From positions 88,100 through 152,099 of the forward strand of contig JASEES010000047.1 of the NCBI GenBank assembly GCA_030019395.1: a stretch of DNA of 64,000 bases. The letters run 5' to 3'. This stretch comes from Methanolinea sp. (GTDB lineage Archaea; Halobacteriota; Methanomicrobia; Methanomicrobiales; Methanospirillaceae). Of this stretch, positions 1 to 10,300 are shown one piece after another (within the stretch, counting starts at the first letter, position 1; the number at the start of each line of letters is the position of its first letter). Below the pieces are notes generated by a model. It saw only the letters and a list, made by a program, of their open reading frames with translations. It was not told where the DNA came from and did no database searches. Position numbers and translations under genes: made by a program.

Positions 1-1758
1 TCCCTCGAGGTCCTGATGGGAGAGAAGGCCCTGGCGCGGGACCTCGCCCGCACGCGGTTCGTCATCGTGGACGAGCTCCACTCGTTCGTGGAGTCTGAAC
101 GGGGGGTGCACCTCCGTATCCTCCTCGACAGGCTGAACGCGCTGGCCGGGTCTCCCGTGCAGAGGATAGGGCTCTCGGCAACGGTGGGAAACCCGGCCGA
201 GGTGCTCGCATGGTTCTCGGGTCCCCGACGCGGGGGAGAAGTCGTGGAAGTCCTGCAGCCTCCCCGGGAAAAGAAGTTCTCCTTCAGCGTCCAGGCGGAT
301 CCCAAACGGCGTACGCAGGTCGTGGCGGGTCTCGTCGCGGGAAAAAAAGCCCTTGTCTTTGTCAACAGCCGGGCAGAGGCAGAGGAGCTGGGCAGCGCAT
401 TGCGGGGGACTGTCCGGCACCTCTTCGTGCACCACTCGTCCCTCTCGCCCCAGATGCGGAGGGCTGCCGAAGAGTCCCTCGAGGGGAGCGAGAGCGCGTG
501 CATCATCTGCACGAGCACGCTCGAACTCGGGATCGACATCGGTGACCTTGACATCGTCGTCCAGGTCGGGGCACCGGCATCGGTCTCCTCCTTCCTCCAG
601 AGGATGGGGCGGAGCGGGAGGCGGGGCGGGTCACCCTACATGGCATTCGTCCTCCCTGACGCGTGGGCACTCCTCGTGAGCACCGCGGTTATCGAGAGTG
701 CCCGCAAAAAGAGGGTCGAGCCTCTCATTCCGAAAAGGAAACCATATAACGTCCTCGTCCAGCAGGTCTTCCTTGCAGTCCTCAGGCACCGGCGGACGAC
801 TGCGGCCCGCATCGAGAAGGAGACAGGGGCCCTTCCCGGGTTCTGCGACCTTCCGGCCGGCGCAGTCAGGGAACTCATCGCGTTCCTCGAACGGGAGGGA
901 TTCCTTGTCAGGGACGGCGAGTTCCTGATGAGCGGTCCCCGCATGGAATCCCTGTACGGCAGGTCACAGGGAAAGGACCTGTACTCCGTCATCCAGGGCG
1001 GCGGCGAGGTGAGGGCCGTGACGCCGGACGGGGAACAGATCGGGAGGCTGGATGCAAGGTTCGTTGCAGGAAGGGGCCGGGAGGGGTTCTCGCTTGGCGG
1101 AAGGGACTGGACGCTGGTCGGGAGGGACGACCAGCACGGGCTCGTCGTTGTCGTCCCCGGCGGGGAAACCGGGGGACGGGCCTTCTGGACGGGCGGTCAA
1201 CAGGCAGGACTGTCGCCCGAAGTCTGCCGTTCGGTGCAGCGGATCCTCGGGCGTGGGCGCACGCTCCTTCCCCTCGGACCGCGGGAGGAGGAAGAGATTG
1301 CATCCTGCATCGCATCGTTCCCCCCGCTGCATTCCCGGGGAATCCACGTGTGGGAGACCGGGCAGGGGAAGAAACGCGACGTCGTCGCGCTCACGTTCCT
1401 GTCCCGCGGCAGGAATGCCCTCCTCGCGCTGCTCGCCCGGTCGGTTCTCGGTGAACGCACGAAGGTCCGGTATGACGACATATCCCTCCTCTTTCCCCGC
1501 GTGGGAGGATCCGGATCGGCGGACCGGGTGTTGGAAGCATTCCGGAAGATACAGGAGATGTCCGTTTCCGGGATCGAGGCGGCCATTCCCGTTCCGCACC
1601 CGTCGGCATGGAAGTTCGGCGCAGCATTACCCCCCGCGTTCCTCCACGAAATGGCAGCCTCTGACACCTGGCAGGTACAGGAGTTTGCAGAGGAGTTTAG
1701 AAGTCTCCCGCTGTACCGGGTCCAGGCCCCCGGCGAACCGGCCGGCCCCGGGTCCTGA
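1..1758 (+). CDS. lhr: Lhr-type ATP-dependent helicase, 3' part (5' end outside window)
   Basis: Superfamily 2 DNA/RNA helicase of the Lhr family, expected to act on nucleic acid in the cytoplasm, probably in DNA repair. The frame is open from base 1, so the start and Walker A motif lie upstream. Visible in order are the motif II box VDELHSF (nt 67-87), motif III SATVGN (nt 175-192), the second RecA domain with TSTLELGIDIGD, and motif VI QRMGRSGRRGG (nt 598-630). The roughly 370 residues after that match the long C-terminal extension that separates Lhr from simple DEAD-box proteins. The gene ends 61 nt before a convergent ABC transporter pair. Family assignment is firm; the exact Lhr subgroup is not decided. 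Confidence 0.9.
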   Translation, partial: SLEVLMGEKALARDLARTRFVIVDELHSFVESERGVHLRILLDRLNALAGSPVQRIGLSATVGNPAEVLAWFSGPRRGGEVVEVLQPPREKKFSFSVQADPKRRTQVVAGLVAGKKALVFVNSRAEAEELGSALRGTVRHLFVHHSSLSPQMRRAAEESLEGSESACIICTSTLELGIDIGDLDIVVQVGAPASVSSFLQRMGRSGRRGGSPYMAFVLPDAWALLVSTAVIESARKKRVEPLIPKRKPYNVLVQQVFLAVLRHRRTTAARIEKETGALPGFCDLPAGAVRELIAFLEREGFLVRDGEFLMSGPRMESLYGRSQGKDLYSVIQGGGEVRAVTPDGEQIGRLDARFVAGRGREGFSLGGRDWTLVGRDDQHGLVVVVPGGETGGRAFWTGGQQAGLSPEVCRSVQRILGRGRTLLPLGPREEEEIASCIASFPPLHSRGIHVWETGQGKKRDVVALTFLSRGRNALLALLARSVLGERTKVRYDDISLLFPRVGGSGSADRVLEAFRKIQEMSVSGIEAAIPVPHPSAWKFGAALPPAFLHEMAASDTWQVQEFAEEFRSLPLYRVQAPGEPAGPGS

Positions 1759-1819
1759 CGCTGCCCGTGGTCCAGGACACGGCGGAACGACGGGGAGATA
1801 CAAGGACCCCGGGCTTTTT

Positions 1820-2662
1820 TCAGGTCACGACTGCCTTTCCAAATCTCCAGAGCGCGATTCCGAACATGGCGGCTGCAAAGGCGACGAGCACTCCGAGGGA
1901 GAGCACCATGTCCTGCACCGTTACCGCGTAGTGGACACCGATGACCTGGAAGTCCGGCCCGATGGTGAAATACCGTACCCCGTTGATCAGGTGCGTCAGG
2001 GGGTTTGCAGCCGAGAGGGCATTGAGGGCCGGGGGAAAAGCCGCTGCAGGGTAGAGTGCATTGCTCACGAAGAAGAGCGGGAGGGAGAGGAGTGTCATGA
2101 TTCCCTGGAGCCCCTCGGGGCTCTCCAGGGACGCGGCGATTGCAGAGGAGAGGAAGACGAACCCAAGCGAGAATATCCCGACGAAGAGGAACATGCCCAG
2201 CAGGGAGGCGAGGATCCGGACCGCCGTGTAACCGGAGAAGAACTCCACGCCGATGAGGATGCCAAAGACCGTTATGATAGAGACCTGGATGAACGACTTG
2301 GTCATTCCTGAGAGACCGATCCCCACTATGACGTGTTCCCGGGGAAGGGGGCTTGCCATCACCTCACGCATCAGGCCCCAGTTCTTGTCAAAGAGGATCA
2401 CGATACCCGCAAAGAGGCTCGTAAAAAGCGTCGTCAAAGCGATGACCCCTGCTGCCATGAATGTCAGGTACCTGACCTCCCGGATACCGGGGAGGGGGGC
2501 CATCCCGGACGAGAGCCTGGCAAAGTTTGCCGACATCGCGATGCCAAAAAAGGCAAGCCAGAGTGCCGGCTGGACAAGCGAGGAGAAGAGGAGGGTCTTG
2601 AACCGGAAGAACCGGAGCATGTCGCGCCAGTATATCGTGAGAAAGCCTGTCCACTGCCTCAT
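1820..2662 (-). CDS. ABC-2 type transporter permease
   Basis: Integral membrane subunit of an ABC-2 exporter, 280 aa. It begins with a short cytoplasmic segment (MRQWTGFLTIYWRDMLRFFR) typical of DrrB/NodJ-like permeases, followed by about six hydrophobic segments and the ABC-2 signature region around SSAIAASLESPEGLQGI. It overlaps the 3' end of the upstream ATPase gene by 4 nt, so the two are translationally coupled and form one exporter. The substrate cannot be read from sequence; relatives export drugs, lipids or polysaccharides. Confidence 0.9.
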   Translation of the reverse strand: MRQWTGFLTIYWRDMLRFFRFKTLLFSSLVQPALWLAFFGIAMSANFARLSSGMAPLPGIREVRYLTFMAAGVIALTTLFTSLFAGIVILFDKNWGLMREVMASPLPREHVIVGIGLSGMTKSFIQVSIITVFGILIGVEFFSGYTAVRILASLLGMFLFVGIFSLGFVFLSSAIAASLESPEGLQGIMTLLSLPLFFVSNALYPAAAFPPALNALSAANPLTHLINGVRYFTIGPDFQVIGVHYAVTVQDMVLSLGVLVAFAAAMFGIALWRFGKAVVT

Positions 2663-3654
2663 TTTGACCTCCCCCCTGCTGTGCCTGCGTGCTGGGTCTC
2701 CTGTCCCCGTCCCTCGTCGCGGAGTTCCCGCCCGGTATAGTGGACGAAGACATCGTCAAGCGATGGTTTCTTGAGATTCACGGCATTGACCCTGATGCCT
2801 TCCGAATTGAGCCTCTCGATCAGGACGGGCAAAAGGAACGTCCCGTCTTTCCTGACCGTTGCAAGGAGTCCGTGGGACTTCTCCCCAAGGTCCCCGACAT
2901 CCGGCACGCCGAGGAGCACATCGCGGGCCCGGGTGTTATCGCTTGTTTCCAAGTAAATGACATCCTCACCGAGCCTGTTCTTGAGTTCCCACCCCGTGCC
3001 GGTCGTAACGATCGTGCCATGGTCCATGATACTGATACGGTCGCTCAAGCTGTCGGCCTCGTCCATGTAGTGGGTTGTTAAGAATATCGTCGTCCCCTCG
3101 CCGTTGACAGCCCTGATATAGTCCCACATCCTCCGCCGGGTCTGCGGGTCGAGGCCGATTGTCGGCTCGTCCAGGAAAAGGATGCGGGGACGGGTCATGA
3201 GCCCCCGGGCTATCTCCAGGCGGCGCTTCATCCCGCCCGAAAGGTGCCGGGTGAGGGTGTCGGCTTTTCCCTCGAGTTCAACGAGCGCGAGAAGTTCCTC
3301 TATCCGTGCCTTCCGTTCCGCCCCCGGCATCTGGTAGAGCCTGCCGTGAAACTCGAGGATCTCCCTGCAGGTCATGTCGCGGTCGAGCGTGACCTCCTGG
3401 AAGACTATCCCGATTGACCTGCGGACGTGCGCCGGATCGCGGGCGAGGTCGTATCCCGCGATCGTGACGGTGCCCTTCTGGAGCGGGAGAAGGGTGATCA
3501 GCACGTTGATGACAGTACTCTTCCCCGCACCGTTCGGGCCGAGGAGCGAGAAGATCTCTCCCTCCCGGACCGAGAACGAGACTCCCCTGACGGCCTCTGT
3601 CTCACCGTAGGAATGGAAGAGCGAGGAGACTTCGATGATGGGAGGGCTTTCCAT
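2659..3654 (-). CDS. ABC-2 exporter ATP-binding protein (DrrA-like)
   Basis: Cytoplasmic ATPase subunit, 331 aa, powering the permease encoded immediately downstream. Walker A is GPNGAGKST (about residues 39-47), the signature is LSGGMKRRLEIARGL, Walker B is ILFLDEPTIGLD, and the switch histidine is in TTHYMDEA. The 100-residue tail after the nucleotide-binding domain, ending KKPSLDDVFVHYTGRELRDEG, is the DrrA-type C-terminal domain seen in ABC-2 exporters. A flavoprotein gene ends 25 nt upstream on the same strand and could belong to the same transcript. Substrate unknown. Confidence 0.93.
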   Translation of the reverse strand: MESPPIIEVSSLFHSYGETEAVRGVSFSVREGEIFSLLGPNGAGKSTVINVLITLLPLQKGTVTIAGYDLARDPAHVRRSIGIVFQEVTLDRDMTCREILEFHGRLYQMPGAERKARIEELLALVELEGKADTLTRHLSGGMKRRLEIARGLMTRPRILFLDEPTIGLDPQTRRRMWDYIRAVNGEGTTIFLTTHYMDEADSLSDRISIMDHGTIVTTGTGWELKNRLGEDVIYLETSDNTRARDVLLGVPDVGDLGEKSHGLLATVRKDGTFLLPVLIERLNSEGIRVNAVNLKKPSLDDVFVHYTGRELRDEGRGQETQHAGTAGGRSK

Positions 3655-3679
3655 GGTGTCGCGGAACTCTCCGGTAGTT

Positions 3680-4246
3680 TCATCCCGAGATCTTTGTAAT
3701 CAGGCGTGCCACGTTCTCGGCAAAGACACGCACGGTGGTCATCCCCTCCACGTCTTTCCAGCACTCGCCGGGGTCCCTGCCAAAGACGATGTTCCAGTAC
3801 GTGGAACCGGGCACGATCATGTTGTTGATCAAGAAGAACATGAGCATCTCCTGGATGGTCGCAGTATGGCCCCCTCTCCTGGCGACCGTGATCGGTCCCC
3901 CGACTTTCCAGGAGAGGAAACGGTCGGTCGAGCGTGATACCATACCTATCCTCTGGAGGGCTGCCATGACGTCTCCCCTGGCAGTCCCGAAGTAGACAGG
4001 GGATGCCACGATAAATCCTTCGGCTCCCCGGATGGCGTCGATGATATCGGCGAGGCCATCCTCAAGAACGCAGTTGCCTTCTGTTGCGCACCGGTTGCAC
4101 GCCGTGCAGGACTCGATCTTCTTCCCTGCAAGCGAGAATACCTCTGTCTCAAGCCCTTTCTCCTGGATAACCCGGGCACATTCCTCGACGATCTGGGATG
4201 TGTTTCCCCCCGGTCGCGGGCTCCCGCAGAGCAGTATGACTTTCAT
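3680..4246 (-). CDS. Iron-sulfur flavoprotein (NADPH-dependent FMN reductase fold)
   Basis: Small cytoplasmic redox protein, 188 aa, of the flavodoxin-like FMN reductase family. The N-terminus VILLCGSPRPGGNTSQIV is the FMN phosphate-binding loop. The compact cluster CTACNRCATEGNC (C-x2-C-x2-C-x5-C, about residues 48-60) is the 4Fe-4S ligand motif of methanogen iron-sulfur flavoproteins, which move single electrons between ferredoxin and other acceptors. ASPVYFGTARGD further along also fits the family. Located 25 nt upstream of the ABC-2 exporter genes and divergent from lysS. The physiological acceptor is not known. Confidence 0.9.
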   Translation of the reverse strand: MKVILLCGSPRPGGNTSQIVEECARVIQEKGLETEVFSLAGKKIESCTACNRCATEGNCVLEDGLADIIDAIRGAEGFIVASPVYFGTARGDVMAALQRIGMVSRSTDRFLSWKVGGPITVARRGGHTATIQEMLMFFLINNMIVPGSTYWNIVFGRDPGECWKDVEGMTTVRVFAENVARLITKISG

Positions 4247-4508
4247 ATCTATCTCTCCGGGAAAGTGTGCGTGCGCTTTTTATTTAGGTATGGGGGTCAC
4301 CGGGTGCCCCGCGAACACAAAAAAGAGATCGCTTTTGTCCTGTTCCCCTGCAGGCAATATACCATTATAACCTTATCCCGCCAATTCTCTGGAAAAACCC
4401 GTGGCAGGGGGGCGGTTTACCCCCTCCGAAAAAAAGGGCGGAGGAGAGATGGCGGAAACCATCTCTCCATCGTGCGGAAGAGCGCCACGGTGTGTGACGG
4501 AGAGGCTG

Positions 4509-6017
4509 ATGGAGAACAGTGACCTTGCATTCGAAGAATCGCGGCAGGAGAAGGTAAAAGAGCTGAGGGCAAGGGGGATCGAACCCTACCCCTATGTTTT
4601 TCCGGGGAGGGAGACGATTGCCGCGGTCCGGGAACGGTCAGCAGGTGCAGGACATGAGAAGGGAACGGAACTCTTCCGGGTCGCCGGCAGGCTTTATACG
4701 GTCAGGAACCACGGCAAGACAATCTTTTCCGATCTCCAGGACGAGAGCGGGAGGATCCAGCTGTACATCCGGAAGAATGATCTCGGGGAGGAGAAGTTCA
4801 CCCTCTTCGAGACGTGCTTTGAGAGGGGGGACATCGTCGGGGTGCAGGGATATGCGTTCCGGACGAAGGTTGGAGAACTCACGCTCTGGGTCGAGGATAT
4901 CACCATCCTTTCCAAGGCACTCTGCTCTCTTCCCGAGAAGTTCCATGGCCTGCGTGACGTCGAGAAGAGGTACCGGCAGAGGTATGTCGACCTCATCGTG
5001 AACCCGGACGTGCGCGAGACCTTCCGGACCAGGAGCAGGATCGTTGCAGCTCTCCGGAAATTCCTCGGTGACCGCGGGTTCCTCGAGTTCGAAACCCCCA
5101 TCCTCCAGCCCGTGTACGGCGGTGCAAATGCCCGGCCCTTCACGACGTTCCACCATTACCTCCAGCAGACGCTTTTCCTCCGGATTGCCCCGGAACTGTA
5201 CTTAAAGAGGCTCGTTGTCGGGGGATTCGAGAAGGTCTACGAGATCTCGCGGAACTTCCGGAACGAGGACATCGATACCCAGCACAACCCCGAATTTACC
5301 ATGGTGGAGATCTACGAGGCGTACCGTGACTACACCGACATGATGGCACTCTGCGAGGGGATCATCTCGACGATTACGCAGGAAATCCATGGAAAGACGC
5401 TCGTTGCCTTCGGGGAGACCAGCCTCGATTTTACCCCGCCGTTCCGGAGGATGACGATGGACGGGGCAGTTCGGGAGCTTGCCGGGATCGACATATGGAG
5501 CCACACCCTCGATGAGCTCCAGGCGATCGCACGGGACCGGGGTATCGAGGAGTGGGAAAACGCGAAAAACCACCGGGAGATGCTCGTCGTCCTCTTCGAG
5601 GGACTCGTCGAGGAACAGCTCATCCAGCCGACGTTCATCCACGATTTTCCCGTCGAGAACTCGCCCCTCGCAAAGCGGCACAGGTCGCGGGAGGGCTTCA
5701 CCGAGAGGTTCGAGCTCTTCGTTGCGGGCATGGAACTTGCAAACGGCTTTTCAGAACTGAACGACCCGGTCGACCAGCTCGGCCGGTTCCAGCGCCAGGA
5801 GGAGAAGAGGAAAGCCGGGGACCTCGAGGCCCAGATGCTGGACTATGACTTCATCAACGCACTGGGCTACGGGATGCCCCCGACAGGGGGTGTCGGGATC
5901 GGGATCGACCGCCTGGTGATGCTGCTCTCCAACCGACCCTCGATAAAGGAGGTCATTCTCTTTCCCCAGATGAAACCGGAACCCGGGGCCGGGAAAAAGG
6001 ACGAAACCGATGCCTGA
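4509..6017 (+). CDS. lysS: Lysyl-tRNA synthetase, class II
   Basis: Charges tRNA-Lys in the cytoplasm. An N-terminal OB-fold anticodon-binding domain (RVAGRLYTVRNHGKTIFSDL) is followed by a class II catalytic core: motif 1 near LEFETPILQPVYGGANA, motif 2 EISRNFRNEDIDTQHNPEF, and motif 3 GIGIDRLVMLL near the C-terminus. This is the bacterial/eukaryotic class II type rather than the class I enzyme many methanogens use. Start choice: the frame is open back to 4401, but family similarity begins near MENSDLAFEES at 4509; an alternative ATG at 4449 sits just after GGAGGAG. A T6 run at 6040-6045 follows the stop. Confidence 0.95.
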   Translation: MENSDLAFEESRQEKVKELRARGIEPYPYVFPGRETIAAVRERSAGAGHEKGTELFRVAGRLYTVRNHGKTIFSDLQDESGRIQLYIRKNDLGEEKFTLFETCFERGDIVGVQGYAFRTKVGELTLWVEDITILSKALCSLPEKFHGLRDVEKRYRQRYVDLIVNPDVRETFRTRSRIVAALRKFLGDRGFLEFETPILQPVYGGANARPFTTFHHYLQQTLFLRIAPELYLKRLVVGGFEKVYEISRNFRNEDIDTQHNPEFTMVEIYEAYRDYTDMMALCEGIISTITQEIHGKTLVAFGETSLDFTPPFRRMTMDGAVRELAGIDIWSHTLDELQAIARDRGIEEWENAKNHREMLVVLFEGLVEEQLIQPTFIHDFPVENSPLAKRHRSREGFTERFELFVAGMELANGFSELNDPVDQLGRFQRQEEKRKAGDLEAQMLDYDFINALGYGMPPTGGVGIGIDRLVMLLSNRPSIKEVILFPQMKPEPGAGKKDETDA

Positions 6018-6039
6018 AACGGTTGGCCGATACCCCATC

Positions 6040-6045
6040 TTTTTT
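6040..6045 (+). terminator. T6 run after lysS
   Basis: A run of six T on the coding strand 22 nt after the lysS stop codon. Oligo-U tracts of this kind are enough for intrinsic termination by archaeal RNA polymerase. No strong hairpin is needed or seen. Confidence 0.5.
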
Positions 6046-6299
6046 CTTCCACTTTCTTTGTCGTTTCAGGTGGTAAACAGCACGAGGGTTCTTTACCCAC
6101 TCGCAATTCCGGATTGGTTGATCCAAATAAGAAATATCTGGTTTTTAGTTGATTGTTGAAAAAGCCGCCGGGGCAGTTCTCACGTGAGAGTACGGGGATG
6201 TTCATTCCCCCTTGCAGTTCTTCTACCCACCAAAAGAACAAAGAGCCCTCCTGGTATAGTTCCACGATGTCCCCGGGTGGTTATTTCACCGGGCCGATG

Positions 6300-6313
6300 A
6301 AAAAGGGAAAAAA
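6300..6313 (-). terminator. Double T-run after DUF350 gene
   Basis: Read on the minus strand this is T6, CCC, T5, beginning 22 nt after the stop of the DUF350 gene. Tandem U-tracts are typical archaeal intrinsic terminators. Confidence 0.55.
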
Positions 6314-6335
6314 GGGGGTCTCTCTTCGGGATGAC

Positions 6336-6836
6336 TCAAAGGAGAGCCGAGGTGACCCCGATGACCCCGGACTGGATGATGACAGCGGTGGCAACGATGA
6401 CTCCCGCCATCTCCAGGGCGACTGCCACGTTGCCCTTCCTGATCTCCTCGAACTCCGAGACACCCTTGGTCAGCCTGTCGAGGATCGAGAGTGCGAGGTA
6501 AATGGCACCCACCGCAAGGACGATGCCGAGGATGAGCTGGAGTATCGCCACGCCGATTGCGACGATCCCGTCCATCGAGAAGAGACCGACAGAGAGGGCC
6601 TTTGAGACTCCGAGCGATATCCCTGATACCCCCGACTGGACGACGAGTGCAATGGCAAAGAAGACAGCCGCGACGATGATTCCAACCGCAGCGTTACCTT
6701 TTGCAAGTTCCTTCTCCTCCTCGATACCCTTCGTGATCCGTGAGAGCACGGAAAATCCGATGTAGAGCGCGATAACTGCCAGGATGATGGCAATTACCAG
6801 CTGAATAATACCGACGACAGCATTTGCAAGCAACAT
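6336..6836 (-). CDS. DUF350 family membrane protein
   Basis: Integral membrane protein of 166 aa with no established function. The sequence is an internal duplication: two halves each carry a pair of hydrophobic helices joined by a charged loop (SRITKGIEEEKELAKGNAAVGI in the first, DRLTKGVSEFEEIRKGNVAVAL in the second), the layout of DUF350 proteins. Four transmembrane helices are expected. The start is supported by GGAAGGTGA six nt ahead of the ATG and an AT-rich box about 55-60 bp upstream (6889-6899). It is monocistronic, between lysS and a large secreted protein gene. Confidence 0.85.
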   Translation of the reverse strand: MLLANAVVGIIQLVIAIILAVIALYIGFSVLSRITKGIEEEKELAKGNAAVGIIVAAVFFAIALVVQSGVSGISLGVSKALSVGLFSMDGIVAIGVAILQLILGIVLAVGAIYLALSILDRLTKGVSEFEEIRKGNVAVALEMAGVIVATAVIIQSGVIGVTSALL

Positions 6837-7341
6837 GTGAATTCACCTTCCTGATGGTATTGCTTCTAGTTGTCTGCACAGGCTCACGATAAATTTTTTG
6901 GCGGAAAGGGAAAAGACCTTCGATTTCTCCTCTTTTTGGGGAACCATGACTCCAATCCGGGGACTTCTGCGCTCCGGGAAGGTGTCGCAGGTGAACCCTG
7001 AGTCACGGTGGTTAACCCGTGATATTTGAATCCCTGCCCTGAAAATTTCCTTGCGGGGTAAAGGACCGTGAAATGAACCGACACGACTCAGGTACAGGAC
7101 CCTGATCGATGGATGCATGTTTTTTGTTTCTGTTATGGAAAAAGGAGAAAATTTCTGGCACATTCAGGGAAATATTTATAAGCATGGAGAAGAGAGGGTT
7201 TTTTATAAAGGAATCTGATCAGAAACCACCCCTTTCCCTGGCCTGGGATTCCCTGGGTTCTGGGTCGTGTTCCTCTCAAGGTGGCGGGAATGCACCTCCC
7301 CACGGGGTCTGCCATGCCGGTCATGACTGGAGGCGAAATTC
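6837..7341. other. Divergent intergenic region, promoters only
   Basis: 505 bp between the divergent DUF350 and SBBP/PKD protein genes. For the minus-strand gene, AAAAATTTATCG at 6889-6899 is a TATA-box candidate. For the plus-strand gene, AAATATTTATAAGC (about 7170-7183) and TTTTTTATAAAGG (about 7199-7211) are candidates and would imply a leader of over 100 nt. GGAGGCGA sits 7 nt before the ATG at 7342. I see no convincing small gene. Confidence 0.5.
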
Positions 7342-10300
7342 ATGAGTTCGAGTCAAAGAAACACAGTGCTATTTGTTGCCGTCATTGTTCTCCTTGCACT
7401 GGCAGTATCACCGGCAACAGCCGGGACGTCCCTGTCAGTGGATGTATCCGGGCTGCCCCTCGTTTTCATCCAGAACGAAGGACAGGTGAGCGATGACGTG
7501 CTCTACCACGCGAATGCACCAGCACACAGCATCCTCTTCACGAAGGATGCAGTGGTATTCACCGTGGGAAGCGGGGGCATTTCCCCGGCATCAGTCGAAA
7601 TCGCGCTCGAGGGGCATTCCCCCGGCGTGGTGGTAACAGGTGAAGACAAGCTTGGAGGAAAAGCAAACTTCTTCATCGGGAACGATCCCTCAAAATGGGT
7701 CCGGGACGTCCCGACGTTTGGAAGGGTGCGGTACAGCAATATCCTCCCCGGAGTCGATATCGTCTATTCCGGAACGCAGGGAGTCCTCAAGCGCGATATC
7801 GTCCTTTCCCCGGGAGCCGATCCCTCGGCTCTCCTCTTCCGGTATTCAGGCCAGGATGACCTTGCCCTCGATGCCGACGGAAACCTCCTCGTGAAGTCGT
7901 CGGCAGGCACGATCAGGGAGGCAGCCCCGGTCTGTTACCAGGAGCGGAACGGAGAAAGGGTGCCGGTCTCCTGCAGGTACGTCCTCTCCGGCAACGGGCT
8001 CGTCGGTTTTGACACCGGTGCGTACGATCCTGCCCTCCCGCTCGTCATTGACCCCTACCTTGATTTTTCCACGTACCTCGGGGGGAGCATGGATGACCGG
8101 GGGTATGCCGTAGCCGTCGATTCCTTGGGAGGAACATATGTGACGGGGAGCACGCAGTCAATCGACTTCCCGTATCCGTCCTGGAAGGCACAGTACCAGG
8201 AAGATCCCGGTGGCGGGCTGGACGCGTTTGTCACAAAGTTCGAGCCTGATGGTCTTTCCATGAACTACTCGACGTACCTTGGGGGGTATTATGACGATAT
8301 CGGGCACGGAATTGCCGTGAACGACTCGGGTTACGCGTTTGTCACGGGAGAGACGATCTCGCCTGATTTCCCCGTCCTCAAAGCCTTCCAGGAGAATATC
8401 AGTTACAGCGGGACCTGTTGTTCCTCTGCGGATGCGTTTATCACCGTCCTGACACCCGAGGGTTACGACCTCGAGTTCTCCTCGTACCTGGGCGGGAACA
8501 TGACCGATATCGGCCAGGCCATTGCGCTCACCAGTTCAGGGGTGGCGGTCATTGCCGGTTCCACGGCATCGGACAACTTCCCGACGACAACGGGAGCGTA
8601 TGATACAACATTGAACGGTACTTGGGACGCATTCGTTACAGGAATATCCTATGATGGATCAGCTTCATCCATCGCAAATTCGACATACCTCGGCGGTGGG
8701 AACATCGACAGGGCCAATGGAATCGCATTGGGCGCAAACGGGGACATTTTCGTAACCGGGTTGACGAAATCTTCGGATTTCCCCACCCTAAACGCGTACC
8801 GTAGCTCGCTTTCCGGAGGCCAGGATGCCTTCGTGACACATTTTGATCCCACGGCAGGCTCCATTATATCTTCCACGTACCTGGGGGGCACTGACGAGGA
8901 ATCCGGGAATGGTATTGCCGTGGATAATACCGGGGCAATGTACGTGACGGGGTTCACACGGTCAATGGATTTCATCAAGATAACCTCCCCCCCACCGCAC
9001 TATCAGTTACAGCTGAAAGGTCTCCAGGACGCGTTCCTGACAAAACTGAACCCGGAAGGGCGCACGGTGAACTTTTCCACGTACCTGGGCGGACAGCTGG
9101 TCGAGGACGGCAGGGGGGTTGCTGTCGATAACATGGGATCAATATTCGTGACCGGCTACACGGATTCGCTCGATTTCCCGGTGAAGAATGCCGTCCAGTC
9201 AGCCCTTAATTCCTACACGTACGACGCATTTGTGACCCGGTTCTACCCGAACGGGACAGCGCTCATGTACTCGACGTACCTGGGTGGCCGGCTCGATGAC
9301 AGGGCCATGGGAATAGCACTCTTAGACTCCAATGTAACGATCGTCGGATATACGGAGTCAGCAAACTTCCCGGTAAAGAATGCCGTCCAGCCGACACTTG
9401 CAGGGATTAGCGACGCATTCGTCGCCCGGATTGCCTCCGTTCCGCCGGTAGCAAACTTCACGGCGGAAGCCAACGGCGTGGAAAACTATACCCTCATCAG
9501 GGGCCTGCCCCCGCTGCTCGTCAACTTTACCGATCTCTCGACCGGTGAACCGACGGCCTGGTCATGGCTCTTTGGCGATGGCAACACGTCGACCCTCCAG
9601 CACCCCAGCCATATCTACTATACCGGTAACTGGACGGTCAACCTGACGGTGAGCAACCTCGACGGGAGCAACTCGACCGGAAAATACGAATACATCCAGG
9701 TCGGAGACCCGCTCATCGTGAATTTCTCTGCAAACGTCTCGGGAGTGGAGTGCACATTCTGCCAGGGACAGGTTCCCTTCGACGTGAACTTCACGGACCT
9801 TACGAACGATGCACCGGTCGCATGGAACTGGAGTTTCGGTGACGGGAACTTCAGCACGGACCAGTATACCAACTGGACGTACCATATCCCCGGGCTCTAC
9901 GATGTCAGACTGACCGCAACCAACGAGTATGGTTCCAACAGTACAACGAAGTGGGGGCTCGTGGAGGCAGGGGACGTTCCGACCGCCAATTTCACTGCCA
10001 ATGTCACGTTCGGTCTGGCACCCCTTGCCGTGCAGTTCACTGACCTCTCGACCGCCATTCCTGCAGTAACCTCCTGGAACTGGACGTTTGGTGACGGTTC
10101 GCCCAACGGAACTGCCAGTAACCCCGTCCACGTGTTCACGGCGATGGGGAACTACACGGTCAACCTCACGGTGAGGAACCTCTACGGCAACGACACGATG
10201 TCCCGGTTCGAGTACATCCGGGTCGGCGAGATCCCGGTAGCGGATTTCACGGCTGATCCCGTGATCGGCGTCGAGCCCCTCAATGTTACCTTCACCGACT

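Larger units (their letters stand above)
6018..6335. other. Intergenic stretch between lysS and the DUF350 gene
   Basis: 318 bp between two convergent genes with no convincing coding frame. It holds the T6 run after lysS and, on the other strand, the T-runs after the DUF350 gene. The middle (about 6090-6160) is more AT-rich than the surroundings. No RNA gene or repeat was recognised. Confidence 0.5.
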